Counted from the first letter of the stretch, positions 27,762-36,140 are shown. The stretch: 64,000 nt of DNA from Desulfoluna spongiiphila (GCF_900101345.1 NZ_FMUX01000017.1:80240-144239); one strand, 5' to 3'. Notes: generated by a model not told the origin, from the letters alone. Numbers and translations are program-made.

Positions 27762-28088
27762 ATGGACTTAAAAGCAATTGGAGAGGATCTCGGCCTGGAA
27801 GAAAGCGAATTCCTTGAAATCGTGGAGCTCTTCCTGGAAACGGCTGAAACAGACATCACACGCCTGAAAGAGGCCATCGCACGCGGTGACATGCAGACCC
27901 TCACCGAAGCGGCCCACTCCCTCAAAGGGTCCGCCGGGAACTTAGGGTTTACCGAGATCTATCGTCTGTCCAAAGACATCGAAACCGCGGCCCGCGAGAA
28001 CACCCTGGATCGCCTTGGCCCCGTCCTCGAATCCATCGATGCGCTGAAAGGCGATATACAAGACGCCCTCAACGCCAAAACAGCCTGA
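27762..28088 (+). CDS. Histidine phosphotransfer (Hpt) domain protein
   Basis: The 108-residue single-domain protein carries the phospho-accepting motif AAHSLKGSAGNLG with His52. It consists of the amphipathic helices expected of an Hpt four-helix bundle. It would relay phosphate between a hybrid kinase and a response regulator. It lies 44 nt upstream of a response regulator with a PP2C phosphatase domain, which is its likely partner. No kinase gene is next to it, although a large hybrid kinase without an Hpt domain is encoded 20 kb away. Confidence 0.88.
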   Translation: MDLKAIGEDLGLEESEFLEIVELFLETAETDITRLKEAIARGDMQTLTEAAHSLKGSAGNLGFTEIYRLSKDIETAARENTLDRLGPVLESIDALKGDIQDALNAKTA

Positions 28089-28132
28089 CCCCAGGCCCGC
28101 GGCAGGTATTCCATACCCGATTGAGGTGAGCC

Positions 28133-29248
28133 ATGTCCCCCAGCTTCACCATCCTGGTCGCCGACGACAACCCCGTAAACCTTGCGCTGATGGCCACGAC
28201 GCTCCGGAAAGAGGGGTACCGGATCGTCACGGCCAATTCCGGCAAAGAGGCCAGACACCTCGCCGATACCGAGCCCCCCGACCTCATCCTCCTGGACATC
28301 CGCATGCCCGGAGAGAGCGGCTTTGACGTGATCAAGCACTTCAAATCCGATGCCCGCACCGCGGCAATTCCCGTGATCTTCCTTACAGCGGTCACCGATG
28401 TAAAATCCAAAATCGAAGGATTCAGCCTGGGGGCCGTGGACTACATCACCAAGCCCTTTCACCCCAAGGAGGTCTCCGCACGGGTCAGCCTCCACCTGAA
28501 ACTCTCCATCGCCACCAACTCGCTTATCAACAGCCAGGCAGAAAAGCTGCGCCAGCTCACCGAAGCCCAGGCCTCTTTTCTCATCACCCCCGAGCAGGAA
28601 CCCGGCGCCCGTTTCGGCGTCCATTACCTGGCCCTCCACGAGGCCGGGGGAGATTTCTACGATGTCCTGCACATCTCCGATGACATCTACGGCTACTTCA
28701 TCGCGGACTTCTCCGGCCACGACATCAGCACCGGCTACCTGACCTCCTCGGTCAAGGGCCTCCTCAAACAGAACTGCACCCAGATCTACACCCCCATGGA
28801 GAGTATGAACCTCATCAACGGGGTCCTGGTGGAGATCCTTCCGGCGGAAAAGTACCTCACCGCCTGCTACGCCCGCCTCAACCGCCGCAAAGGGCTCATG
28901 GACATCGTCTTTTCAGGGCACCCGCCGGTCTGCTATGTGCCGCAAAAAGGCCCTCCCCGTCTCGTGGGCGCGGACGGAGACCCCATGGGCATGTTCCAGA
29001 GCGCTCTGTTCGGCCTCACCACCCTCACCGTCTCCAAGGGCGATCGGGTGTACATCTATACAGACGGCCTGGTGGAATCCCCTTCCAGCAAGAAAATCTG
29101 GCACAGCGAGACCGCAAAGATGCTCGAAGCCTGCGACCGGGCAAGGCCAGCATCCATCGGCAGGGCTCCACGTGTCGTGTCCGAGCACCTCTGCCCCAAC
29201 CGGGAATCCCAGGAAGACGACATGGTCATCCTCGCCTTGGAGATCTGA
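28133..29248 (+). CDS. Response regulator with PP2C-type (SpoIIE/RsbU) serine phosphatase output
   Basis: The 371-residue protein has an N-terminal receiver (about 5-125). Its acidic pair is Asp11/Asp12, its phosphorylation site Asp55 in LILLDIRMPG, and its conserved lysine lies in ITKPFHPKEV. A helical linker follows. The C-terminal PPM/SpoIIE phosphatase (about 155-371) has the metal motifs EAGGDFYDV, FIADFSGHD and the terminal EDDMVILALEI. Such proteins dephosphorylate anti-sigma-factor antagonists in partner-switching systems. The gene is followed 5 nt later by a HATPase anti-sigma-like kinase, completing a signalling set. Confidence 0.9.
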   Translation: MSPSFTILVADDNPVNLALMATTLRKEGYRIVTANSGKEARHLADTEPPDLILLDIRMPGESGFDVIKHFKSDARTAAIPVIFLTAVTDVKSKIEGFSLGAVDYITKPFHPKEVSARVSLHLKLSIATNSLINSQAEKLRQLTEAQASFLITPEQEPGARFGVHYLALHEAGGDFYDVLHISDDIYGYFIADFSGHDISTGYLTSSVKGLLKQNCTQIYTPMESMNLINGVLVEILPAEKYLTACYARLNRRKGLMDIVFSGHPPVCYVPQKGPPRLVGADGDPMGMFQSALFGLTTLTVSKGDRVYIYTDGLVESPSSKKIWHSETAKMLEACDRARPASIGRAPRVVSEHLCPNRESQEDDMVILALEI

Positions 29249-29253
29249 GCCCT

Positions 29254-29688
29254 ATGACACATTTTGCCGTGACGAAAAAAAACGACGGTCTCGAAATCAA
29301 CATGCAGGCCTCCCTCGCCCTGGTGGACCGCGCCGTGGATGAGGTCACGGTGTTCTGCAGGGAACGCGGCATCTCCCGCTCTCTTTTTGCCATCGTCATC
29401 ACCATGCGTGAGGGGCTCACCAACGCCGTCCGCCATGGGGCATCCCTCTCTCCGGACTCCCCGGTCCGATTCTCCATCTTCCTGACCGACGACACCATTC
29501 ACATGGAATTTGAAGACAAGGGACCGGGGTTTGACTGGCAGACCATGATCGACACCCAGGCCGCCAGCGATTCGGAAGGGGGACGCGGCATTGAAATCAT
29601 GAGAAAATATTGTCACAACATGGCCTACAGCAAGCGTGGCTGCCGTCTTCACCTCAGCATCCGTATTTCCGGTGAAGACCTCGATTGA
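29254..29688 (+). CDS. Anti-sigma-factor-like serine kinase (RsbW/SpoIIAB-type HATPase)
   Basis: The 144-residue protein has a GHKL ATPase fold. The N-box helix is IVITMREGLTNAVRHG, the G1 box is FEDKGPGFDW, and the G2-like loop is SEGGRGIEIMRKY. The length and lack of other domains fit RsbW-like kinases, which bind a sigma factor and phosphorylate a STAS antagonist. The start lies 5 nt after the upstream phosphatase gene, with GGAG inside that gene's end. No STAS protein or sigma factor is encoded nearby. Confidence 0.85.
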   Translation: MTHFAVTKKNDGLEINMQASLALVDRAVDEVTVFCRERGISRSLFAIVITMREGLTNAVRHGASLSPDSPVRFSIFLTDDTIHMEFEDKGPGFDWQTMIDTQAASDSEGGRGIEIMRKYCHNMAYSKRGCRLHLSIRISGEDLD

Positions 29689-29773
29689 AAAAGGGCGGCC
29701 CGGGGGCTTGATTTTTTCGCGGGGCCATCAATAAAGATTGATAAAACACTCACAATTTTCTACCTTTACATCC

Positions 29774-30538
29774 ATGGGACACGTATTCAACTTTCAGGAA
29801 GCCGGGCAATATGCCCAATGGCTTGAAATGGATCGGCACCGAGACGCGGCCGAACGCCAGAGCCAGCTGATGGTAAAGCTCATCAAGCCGGCCTACGGGG
29901 ATCGGCTCCTGGATATCGGCTGCGGAACCGGGGTCACCCTTGCCTGCCTGGACCAGATCAAGCCGGGCCTGGACCTCACCGGCCTGGATGCCTCCACCTA
30001 CATGCTGGATATCGCCGGAGAAAAGCTGAACAACCGTGCCGACCTGTTCAAGGGAACCGCCGAAGCCCTGCCCTTTGAAGACAATGCCTTCAATTTTGCC
30101 GTGGTCAACCTCACCCTGGAGTTCGTGGAGTCTCCGGAAAAAGTGATCGCCGAAGCCGCCCGCGTCGCCAAGGACCGCCTCTACATCGGTTTTTTCAACC
30201 GCCTCTCTTTAGGGGCCGTCCCCTCCCTGGGCAAGGGACTCCACGGCAACGCCGTGTTCTCCAAAGCACGATTCCTCTCCACCTGGGAGATTCGGCAGAT
30301 CATTCGAGGCCTCCTGGGCAAGGTGCCCCTCACCTCCCGGACCATCACCTACCACCCGCCCACGGGCGGCAGGCTCCTGGGCCGCCTCTTTCACCGACTT
30401 CCCTATGGGGCGTACACCGGCCTGTCCGTCAGCCTTGTTCCCCGTTTCACCACCCGTCCCCTGGCACTGTTTGCCGACAAGCCCCGCCCCCAAAGCATGA
30501 GCATCGGGGAGCAGTACTTCAAACCCGATCTCCGGTAA
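29774..30538 (+). CDS. Class I SAM-dependent methyltransferase
   Basis: The 254-residue protein carries motif I LLDIGCGTGVTLACL (about 47-61). It also has the acidic loop LTGLDASTYMLDIA and the post-motif segment LPFEDNAFNFAVVNLTLEFV, typical of UbiE/Methyltransf_11 enzymes. The substrate is unknown. The ATG at 29774 begins MGHVFNFQEAGQYAQWLE; a TTG at 29738 is possible. It lies between the signalling set and amrS, 26 nt before the latter, so it may belong to the amrS-menaquinone transcript. A quinone or cofactor methylation role is speculative. Confidence 0.8.
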   Translation: MGHVFNFQEAGQYAQWLEMDRHRDAAERQSQLMVKLIKPAYGDRLLDIGCGTGVTLACLDQIKPGLDLTGLDASTYMLDIAGEKLNNRADLFKGTAEALPFEDNAFNFAVVNLTLEFVESPEKVIAEAARVAKDRLYIGFFNRLSLGAVPSLGKGLHGNAVFSKARFLSTWEIRQIIRGLLGKVPLTSRTITYHPPTGGRLLGRLFHRLPYGAYTGLSVSLVPRFTTRPLALFADKPRPQSMSIGEQYFKPDLR

Positions 30539-30564
30539 AACCTGTTATGGCCAAGGAGCCCATC

Positions 30565-31593
30565 ATGGTCGAAGCCCTGTTGTACGAGCGACTGGAAAAA
30601 AATGCGGTGCGTTGCAACCTCTGCAGCCATCGCTGTACCATCAAAGAGGGACAACGGGGCCGATGCAGCGTGCGGGAAAACAGGGGCGGCACCCTCACCT
30701 CCCTGGTCTACGGACGGCTGGTGGCCACCGCCTCGGACCCGGTGGAGAAAAAACCGATCTGGCACCTGGCCCCGGGCAGCCTCTCCTACTCCGTGGCCTC
30801 CGTGGGGTGCAACTTCAGCTGCAGCTTCTGCCAGAACGCCGAAATCTCCCAGCTGGCACCGGATGAAAACGGCCAGACAGGCTTGGCCACCACCCCCGAA
30901 GAGACCGTGGCCGAAGCCCTTGCCGCCGGTGCGCGAAGCATCGCCTTTACCTACACCGAGCCCACCGTGGCCTTTGAGTTCGTCCTGGATACGGCCCGCC
31001 TGGCCCGGGAAAAAGGGCTCTTCACCATCCTGGTCACCAACGGCTACCTCACCTTTGAGGCCATCGACCTGCTTTCCCCGTACCTCACAAGCGCCAACGT
31101 GGACTTAAAAGCCTTCACCGAAGGATTCTACACCCGCCATTGCCGGGCCTCCCTGGAGCCGGTGAAAGACGCCATCCTCTATCTCAAACAAAAAGGGGTG
31201 GCCCTTGAAATCACCACCCTGCTCATCCCCGGGCTCAACGACGGCGCGGGTGAGATCAAAGAGATCGCCCGGTTCATCGCAGGCGGTCCCGGGGTCGACA
31301 CCCCCTGGCACCTGAGCCGGTTCTACCCCACATACCGCATGACCGATCACCCCCCCACCCCCATGGAAACCATCCTCATGGCACGGGATATTGGAATCGA
31401 AGCCGGATTGCGCTATGTTTACACGGGCAATCTCCCGCACAATACGGGAGAAAACACCTTCTGTTACGGCTGCGGCAAAGCGGTGATCCAGCGATCGGGG
31501 TACCGGCTTATGGCCGTGGATATCAAGGACAACCGCTGCAGCTTCTGCGGCACCTACATTGACGGTATTGATATTGATGGACAGACTTCGTAA
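30565..31593 (+). CDS. amrS: AmmeMemoRadiSam system radical SAM enzyme
   Basis: The 342-residue enzyme resembles pyruvate formate-lyase activating enzymes. The radical SAM cluster is Cys82, Cys86, Cys89 in GCNFSCSFCQNAEISQ. The N-terminus has extra cysteines (Cys17, Cys20, Cys24, Cys34), and the C-terminus ends with CYGCG and CSFCGTYI, both marks of the AmrS family. The family usually accompanies Memo and AMMECR1 proteins, which are not in this window. The ATG at 30565 (AAGGAG 6 nt upstream) is preferred over 30547. The end overlaps the prenyltransferase gene by 17 nt. Confidence 0.85.
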   Translation: MVEALLYERLEKNAVRCNLCSHRCTIKEGQRGRCSVRENRGGTLTSLVYGRLVATASDPVEKKPIWHLAPGSLSYSVASVGCNFSCSFCQNAEISQLAPDENGQTGLATTPEETVAEALAAGARSIAFTYTEPTVAFEFVLDTARLAREKGLFTILVTNGYLTFEAIDLLSPYLTSANVDLKAFTEGFYTRHCRASLEPVKDAILYLKQKGVALEITTLLIPGLNDGAGEIKEIARFIAGGPGVDTPWHLSRFYPTYRMTDHPPTPMETILMARDIGIEAGLRYVYTGNLPHNTGENTFCYGCGKAVIQRSGYRLMAVDIKDNRCSFCGTYIDGIDIDGQTS

Positions 31594-32497
31594 TCGGATC
31601 ACAGCGGCCCTCACCTCCCCTTCTGCCGCAAAAGTCAAAGAGACCCTCGTCGTTTACGGGCGCATGATCAAGTTCAGCCACACCATCTTCGCCCTCCCCT
31701 TTGCCCTCTCCGCCGTGGTGCTGGCATCCGCCGAAGCGCCCCTCACCATCTTGAAACTCTTCTGGATCCTTGTTGCCATGGTGGGCGCCCGAACCGCCGC
31801 CATGGGGGTGAACCGCATCGTGGACGCGGACATCGACAGCCGAAACCCCCGCACGGCCATGCGGGAGATCCCCAAAGGAGAGATCGGCAAAAAAGAGGCC
31901 TGGCTCGTTGTGGCCGGGTCCTCCCTGGTCTTTATCTTCGCCGCTGCCATGCTCAGCCCCTTGTGCTTCAAGCTCTCCTTTCCCGTGCTGCTGCTTTTGG
32001 GGGCCTACTCCTTTACCAAGCGCTTTACCTGGCTCTGCCATATCTACCTGGGCTTCGCCATCTCCATGGCCCCCCTGGGCGCCTGGATCGCGGTCACCGG
32101 AGGATTCTCCTGGGGCATCCTCACCCTGAGCCTGGCCCTTCTCACCTACATCGCGGGCTTTGACATCCTCTACGCCTGCCAGGACAGCGACTTCGATCGC
32201 GAAAAGGGCCTGCACTCCATCCCGGCCACCATGGGCATCAAAAAAGCGATGCAGATCTCCACCGGAATCCACGCCGCCACCTTCGGGTTCATGCTCCTGC
32301 TCTGGCCCGTGTTCAGCCTGGGCTGGCCCTACGGCCTGGCCGTGGCCCTCATCGGCGCCCTTCTCGTGGTGGAACACAAACTGGTGAACCCCAAAGACCT
32401 CACCCACGTCAACATTGCCTTCTTCCACATGAACAGCATCATCTCCATGGTTCTCTTTGCAGGAATCCTGGCAGGCCACCTCACAGGAGGCATCTAA
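31577..32497 (+). CDS. mqnP: UbiA-family prenyltransferase, probably MqnP of the futalosine pathway
   Basis: This integral-membrane enzyme of 306 residues has about eight transmembrane helices. The first Asp-rich motif is NRIVDADIDSRNPRTAMREIP (about 82-102) and the second is DILYACQDSDFDREKGLHS. These bind Mg2+ and the polyprenyl diphosphate. UbiX- and UbiD-type genes follow, the combination used in the late futalosine route to menaquinone: prenylation, then prenyl-FMN-dependent decarboxylation. The role is therefore probably 1,4-dihydroxy-6-naphthoate prenylation. The start overlaps the amrS end. A generic UbiA function is the alternative. Confidence 0.8.
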   Translation: MDRLRNRITAALTSPSAAKVKETLVVYGRMIKFSHTIFALPFALSAVVLASAEAPLTILKLFWILVAMVGARTAAMGVNRIVDADIDSRNPRTAMREIPKGEIGKKEAWLVVAGSSLVFIFAAAMLSPLCFKLSFPVLLLLGAYSFTKRFTWLCHIYLGFAISMAPLGAWIAVTGGFSWGILTLSLALLTYIAGFDILYACQDSDFDREKGLHSIPATMGIKKAMQISTGIHAATFGFMLLLWPVFSLGWPYGLAVALIGALLVVEHKLVNPKDLTHVNIAFFHMNSIISMVLFAGILAGHLTGGI

Positions 32498-32498
32498 G

Positions 32499-33083
32499 AT
32501 GAAACGCATCGTCACCGCCCTCACCGGCGCCTCGGGCGCCCTCTACGGCCTCCGGCTGGTGAAAGCCCTGGCCGAGGCCGGTGCGCAGATCGACCTCATC
32601 GCCTCAGACGCCGCCTTTCTCGTGGCCAAGGAGGAGCTGGGCCTCTCCAAAGAGGCCTTCCTGGAGACCCTGCGCGGCTTCGGCCAGGCCAGCCTCCAGG
32701 TCCACGAGGTGAATGACTTCACCGCAGCACCTGCCAGCGGCTCCTGCCCGGTCCACGCCATGGTGGTGGCCCCCTGCACCATGGCCACCCTGGCCGCCAT
32801 TGCCACAGGAAACGGCTCCAACCTCATCCACCGGGCCGCCGACGTCACCCTCAAGGAAAAGCGCCCCCTGGTCCTCGTCCCCCGGGAGATGCCCTACAGC
32901 CTCATCCACCTCAACAACATGACCGTCGCAGCCACAGCAGGCGCCACCATCCTGCCTGCCTCCCCGGCCTTCTACTCCAGGCCCGATACCCTGGAAGCCC
33001 TGGCCGATACCGTGGTGGCCCGCATCCTCGACCACATCGGTGTCACCCCGGCCGCCGACTTGGTCAAACGGTGGAAAAGCTAA
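32499..33083 (+). CDS. ubiX: Flavin prenyltransferase UbiX
   Basis: The 194-residue enzyme makes prenylated FMN, the cofactor of UbiD decarboxylases. It has the flavin-binding N-terminus IVTALTGASGALYGLRL, the AMVVAPCTMATLAAIATG loop and the conserved LVPREMPYSLIHLNNM, where the dimethylallyl phosphate binds. The start lies 2 nt after the prenyltransferase stop, with AGGAGG 8 nt upstream. Its UbiD partner is encoded 1.1 kb downstream, beyond an inserted PNPOx-like gene. Confidence 0.94.
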   Translation: MKRIVTALTGASGALYGLRLVKALAEAGAQIDLIASDAAFLVAKEELGLSKEAFLETLRGFGQASLQVHEVNDFTAAPASGSCPVHAMVVAPCTMATLAAIATGNGSNLIHRAADVTLKEKRPLVLVPREMPYSLIHLNNMTVAATAGATILPASPAFYSRPDTLEALADTVVARILDHIGVTPAADLVKRWKS

Positions 33084-33135
33084 AAGCAAGCCTTTCCAGG
33101 CTTCGCCGAAATAATTTCCACTTTTTCACATTAGA

Positions 33136-33181
33136 AAAGTTTTTTGCGGAGCTTTTTTTCAAAAAGCGACCCGCCGGAGGC
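33136..33181 (+). repeat. Family C intergenic repeat after ubiX
   Basis: AAAGTTTTTTGCGGAGC, a T/A stretch, then GCGACCCGCCGGAGGC is followed by AAGCTGAATAATTACG. It is nearly identical to the copies at 37494 and 58960. Confidence 0.8.
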
Positions 33182-33197
33182 AAGCTGAATAATTACG

Positions 33198-33350
33198 CCT
33201 GATTTTATAAAGACGGATTTAACAAACAGATTTTAAAAATTCTTCTTGAATAAATTCCACTTAAAATGCGGATGTGATTTGACCCGAGGAACGAGGGGCA
33301 AAACGCATCCGTTACCTGCTTTCAAGGTGGCACACCTTGCCGCCGGAGGC
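33198..33350 (+). repeat. Left copy of a ~150-bp direct repeat (contains a family A unit)
   Basis: The block starts CCTGATTTTATAA and runs through ACAAACAGATTTTAAAAAT and a family A unit (33266-33350, loop GAGGAACGA at 33286-33294), ending GCCGCCGGAGGC. The right copy at 33921-34071 matches it along the whole length with scattered changes. The two enclose the PNPOx-like gene. Confidence 0.85.
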
Positions 33351-33881
33351 ATGCTTTTTGAACCGACTTTGACCATAGAAGGCATCCCCTTGGACAAAAC
33401 ATCAGAAAATGCAGCCGGACTTCTGCACCGCGCACACATCATGACCCTGGCCACGGCCTGTGACGGAAAGCCTTGGGCGGCGGCTGTCTATTATGTGGCG
33501 TACAAGGGGAACCTCTACTTTTTTTCGAGCCCGGATGCCCGGCACATCCTGGAAGGGAAAGGGGAGGCGGCCGCTGCCACGGTCCATGAAAACCCGTTTC
33601 ATTTTGGGCAAATCGAAGGGCTTCAGATGGAAGGGGTGATCACCAAAGCGGGGCTGACGCCACGGGCCATGGGAGCCTTTTCCCGGTATGTGAAGCGGTT
33701 CCCTTTTTTAAAGGACCTCTTCTCGCGAGAGCACCTGGGGAGCCTGGCGGGATTCCTTGCCGCGGGCAAACCCAAATGGTACCGATTTACCCCGGAGACG
33801 GTCCTCTACCTTGACAACAGCAAGGGTTTCGGACACCGTGTGGAAGTAAACCCGGAAGCACTTTTTCCTCAAGAGGAATAA
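33351..33881 (+). CDS. PNPOx-fold (pyridoxamine 5'-phosphate oxidase-like) protein, YhbP type
   Basis: The 176-residue product has a flavin-reductase/PNPOx split-barrel core: HRAHIMTLATACDGKPWAAAVYYVAYKGNLYFFSS, and later KPKWYRFTPETVLYLDNSKGFGHR. The catalytic role is unknown; such proteins bind FMN or F420-type cofactors. The repeat core touches the ATG at 33351 and its GGAGG is only 1 nt away, too close to work well. A TTG at 33390 with AGAAGG 7 nt upstream is a real alternative start. Codons before 33351 lie inside the repeat and are unlikely to be translated. The gene is flanked by long direct repeats and interrupts an otherwise tight ubiX-ubiD arrangement, so it looks inserted. Confidence 0.75.
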   Translation: MLFEPTLTIEGIPLDKTSENAAGLLHRAHIMTLATACDGKPWAAAVYYVAYKGNLYFFSSPDARHILEGKGEAAAATVHENPFHFGQIEGLQMEGVITKAGLTPRAMGAFSRYVKRFPFLKDLFSREHLGSLAGFLAAGKPKWYRFTPETVLYLDNSKGFGHRVEVNPEALFPQEE

Positions 33882-33886
33882 AAAAA

Positions 33887-33920
33887 GCCTCCGGCAGCCC
33901 TGCCGGGGGCTAAACGTTTG
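33887..33920 (+). repeat. Truncated family B repeat after the PNPOx-like gene
   Basis: GCCTCCGGCAGCCCTGCCGG then GGGC and TAAACGTTT form the first half of a B unit 5 nt after the stop. Its GC-rich inverted repeat could also act as a transcript-end hairpin. Confidence 0.65.
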
Positions 33921-34071
33921 CCTGATCTTATAACGACGGGTTTAACAAACAGATTTTAAAAATTTTCTTGAATAAATTTTGCGTTAAAGGCGGATGTGAT
34001 TTGACCCGAGGAACAAGGGGCAAACGCATCCGCAACCTGCTTTCAAGGTGGCACGCCTTGCCGCCGGAGGC
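33921..34071 (+). repeat. Right copy of the ~150-bp direct repeat (contains a family A unit)
   Basis: It starts CCTGATCTTATAACG and ends GCCGCCGGAGGC. The family A part is 33989-34071, with GCGGATG (33990-33996) pairing with CATCCGC (34027-34033) around loop GAGGAACAA. It is the partner of 33198-33350. Confidence 0.85.
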
Positions 34072-34106
34072 TGTTTTTTTGAGCTGAATAGTTACCTCTG
34101 ATCTTA

Positions 34107-34216
34107 ACATATCCGCGGGCGAAGCCCGTCAGCCAATGGCATCGACCTGGAAAGCGAAGGTCGGGAGCATTGGCGAACTTGGGGTCTAAGGGGTTCACCC
34201 CCTGGCCGCCGGAGGC
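34107..34216 (+). repeat. Family D intergenic repeat directly upstream of the UbiD gene
   Basis: The main hairpin is 34132-34174: GCCAATG pairs with CATTGGC and CGACCT with AGGTCG around a 9-nt loop GGAAAGCGA. A GGGG/CCCC hairpin and the core GCCGCCGGAGGC follow. The GGAGG at the end of the core is 12 bases before the ATG of the next gene and is its best available ribosome-binding site. Confidence 0.8.
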
Positions 34217-34226
34217 AAGCAGAAAG

Positions 34227-36065
34227 ATGACTTATGCCAGTATGAGAGAGTGTGTGGAGGACCTGGAGGCCAACGGCCACCTGGTTCGAATCAAGGAAGA
34301 GGTGGACCCGTACCTGGAGATGGCGGAGATCCATCGCCGGGTGTATGCGGCGGGGGGGCCGGCCCTGTTCTTTGAGAAGGTAAAGGGCTCTCCCTTTCCT
34401 GCGGTATCCAATCTGTTCGGGACCCTTGAGCGCTCACGGTTTATCTTTCGGCACACCTTGGACCGTGTCTCCAGGCTGGTGGCGGCCAAGTCAGATCCGG
34501 CCTCCCTTTTAAAGCACCCGTTGAAAAACCTCATGCTGCCCGTTGCCGCGGCCTGCGCCCTGCCCAAAAAGGTGAAAGAAGCCCCGGTGATGGCCTGCAC
34601 CACCGACCTGTCCAGCCTTCCCCAGATCACCTGCTGGCCCGACGACGGCGGCCCCTTTGTCCTCCTGCCCCAGGTCTACTCCGAGGACCCGAAAAAACCG
34701 GGCATCCTGGTCTCCAACATGGGCATGTACCGTATTCAGATGGCGGGAAACGACTACGTCAAGGACCGGGAGGTGGGCCTGCACTACCAGATCAAGCGGG
34801 ATATCGGCCGCCACCATGCCCACGCCATTGAAAAGGGCGAGCCCCTGAAGGTCTCCGTCTTTGTGGGCGGGCCTCCTGCCCACACCTTTGCAGCGGTGAT
34901 GCCCCTGCCCGAAAACCTGCCCGAGGTGGCCTTTGCAGGGGCCCTTGCCGGACGGCGCTTCCGCTACGCAAAAAAAGGCGGGCACACCCTCTCGGCCGAG
35001 GCCGACTTCTGCATCATCGGCACCGTGGACCCCACGGCCGTTAAGCCCGAAGGCCCCTTCGGGGACCACATCGGCTACTACAGCCTCACCCACCCTTTTC
35101 CCTTTTTGAACGTGGAGAAAATCTACCACCGCAAAGACGCCATCTGGCCCTTCACCGTGGTGGGGCGTCCTCCGGCCGAAGACACCAGCTTCGGTGCCCT
35201 TATCCACGAGCTCACCGGTCCCGCCGTCCCGGATTCCATCCCCGGCGTGTCGGCCGTACACGCCGTGGACGCCGCAGGGGTCCACCCCCTGCTCCTTGCC
35301 ATAGGCAAAGAGACCTACGTGCCCTACGCCAAAGGGGACGCAAAAAAACCCATGGAGCTTCTGACCCTCTCCAACGCCATCCTGGGGTTCGGCCAGTGCT
35401 CCCTTGCCAAGTATCTCTTTATCGTGGACGAAGGGGATAATCCCCACCTTGATATCCATGACGAACGGGCCTTTCTCATCCATCTTTTCGAGCGCATGGA
35501 CTTTACCCGCGACCTCCATTTCCAGACCCGGGCCACCATGGACACCCTCGACTACTCCGCTGAAGGCTTAAACGAAGGGTCCAAGGTTGTCTTTGCCGCC
35601 GCAGGGGACAAAAAACGAAACCTCGCCACCACCCTTCCCCGCGATTTTTCCCTGCCCGACGGCTTTGCCACCCCCCGACTTGCCCTGCCCGGCGTTGTCA
35701 TGGTGGAAGCGCCCCCCTTCACCGATGCTGCCCAAGGCAACGCCACGGCCCAGACCCTGGCCGACCACCTATCCCAGGTCGACACCACCGGCCTTGCCCT
35801 CATCGTCCTCACCGAAGACGCCGGTTTTGCCTCGGCAACCCTGAACAACTTTCTCTGGACCACCTTCACCCGGTCCAACCCCAGCCACGACATCCACGGC
35901 GTCGGCGCCACCCTCACCCACAAGCACTGGGGATGCATCGGCCCCCTTATCATCGACGCGCGCCTCAAGCCCCACCACGCGCCCCCCCTCATCGAAGACC
36001 CCGAGGTCTCAAAACGCGTGGATGCCCTTTGCCAAAAAGGCGGTCCGCTGGACGGGATACTTTAA
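34227..36065 (+). CDS. UbiD-family prenyl-FMN-dependent decarboxylase (MqnL-like)
   Basis: The 612-residue enzyme has the UbiD core: QVYSEDPKKPGILVSNMGMYR (cofactor-binding region), the FVGGPPAHTFAAVMPLP segment, and the catalytic-site motif KPEGPFGDHIGYYS near 290-303. Context with ubiX and a UbiA-type prenyltransferase suggests decarboxylation of a naphthoate intermediate in menaquinone synthesis by the futalosine route. The size is in the range of menaquinone-type UbiD proteins, which are longer than E. coli UbiD. The frame opens at 34170, but those codons are repeat sequence. The ATG at 34227 begins MTYASMRECVEDLEANGHLV as in homologues. Confidence 0.88.
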   Translation: MTYASMRECVEDLEANGHLVRIKEEVDPYLEMAEIHRRVYAAGGPALFFEKVKGSPFPAVSNLFGTLERSRFIFRHTLDRVSRLVAAKSDPASLLKHPLKNLMLPVAAACALPKKVKEAPVMACTTDLSSLPQITCWPDDGGPFVLLPQVYSEDPKKPGILVSNMGMYRIQMAGNDYVKDREVGLHYQIKRDIGRHHAHAIEKGEPLKVSVFVGGPPAHTFAAVMPLPENLPEVAFAGALAGRRFRYAKKGGHTLSAEADFCIIGTVDPTAVKPEGPFGDHIGYYSLTHPFPFLNVEKIYHRKDAIWPFTVVGRPPAEDTSFGALIHELTGPAVPDSIPGVSAVHAVDAAGVHPLLLAIGKETYVPYAKGDAKKPMELLTLSNAILGFGQCSLAKYLFIVDEGDNPHLDIHDERAFLIHLFERMDFTRDLHFQTRATMDTLDYSAEGLNEGSKVVFAAAGDKKRNLATTLPRDFSLPDGFATPRLALPGVVMVEAPPFTDAAQGNATAQTLADHLSQVDTTGLALIVLTEDAGFASATLNNFLWTTFTRSNPSHDIHGVGATLTHKHWGCIGPLIIDARLKPHHAPPLIEDPEVSKRVDALCQKGGPLDGIL

Positions 36066-36088
36066 GCACCTGAAAACCCCAAAAGCAT

Positions 36089-36140
36089 GCCTCCGGCGGC
36101 CCTGCCGGGGGCCAAACTTTTGAAAAGTTTGACAAACAGG
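36089..36140 (+). repeat. Family B intergenic repeat after the UbiD gene
   Basis: GCCTCCGGCGGCCCTGCCGG, GGGCC, the AAACTTTTGAAAAGTTT palindrome and GACAAACAGG form a complete unit 23 nt after the stop. Confidence 0.85.

Noticed and set aside
33246..33350. N-terminal extension of the PNPOx-like protein
   Set aside because: The extra codons are translated repeat sequence, start with TTG, and are not expected in the protein family.
34170..34226. N-terminal extension of the UbiD-family protein
   Set aside because: It lies entirely in a family D repeat; the conserved UbiD N-terminus starts at 34227.
34283..34292. GGTTCGAATC, resembling a tRNA T-loop
   Set aside because: It lies within the UbiD coding sequence and no acceptor, anticodon or D arm surrounds it.
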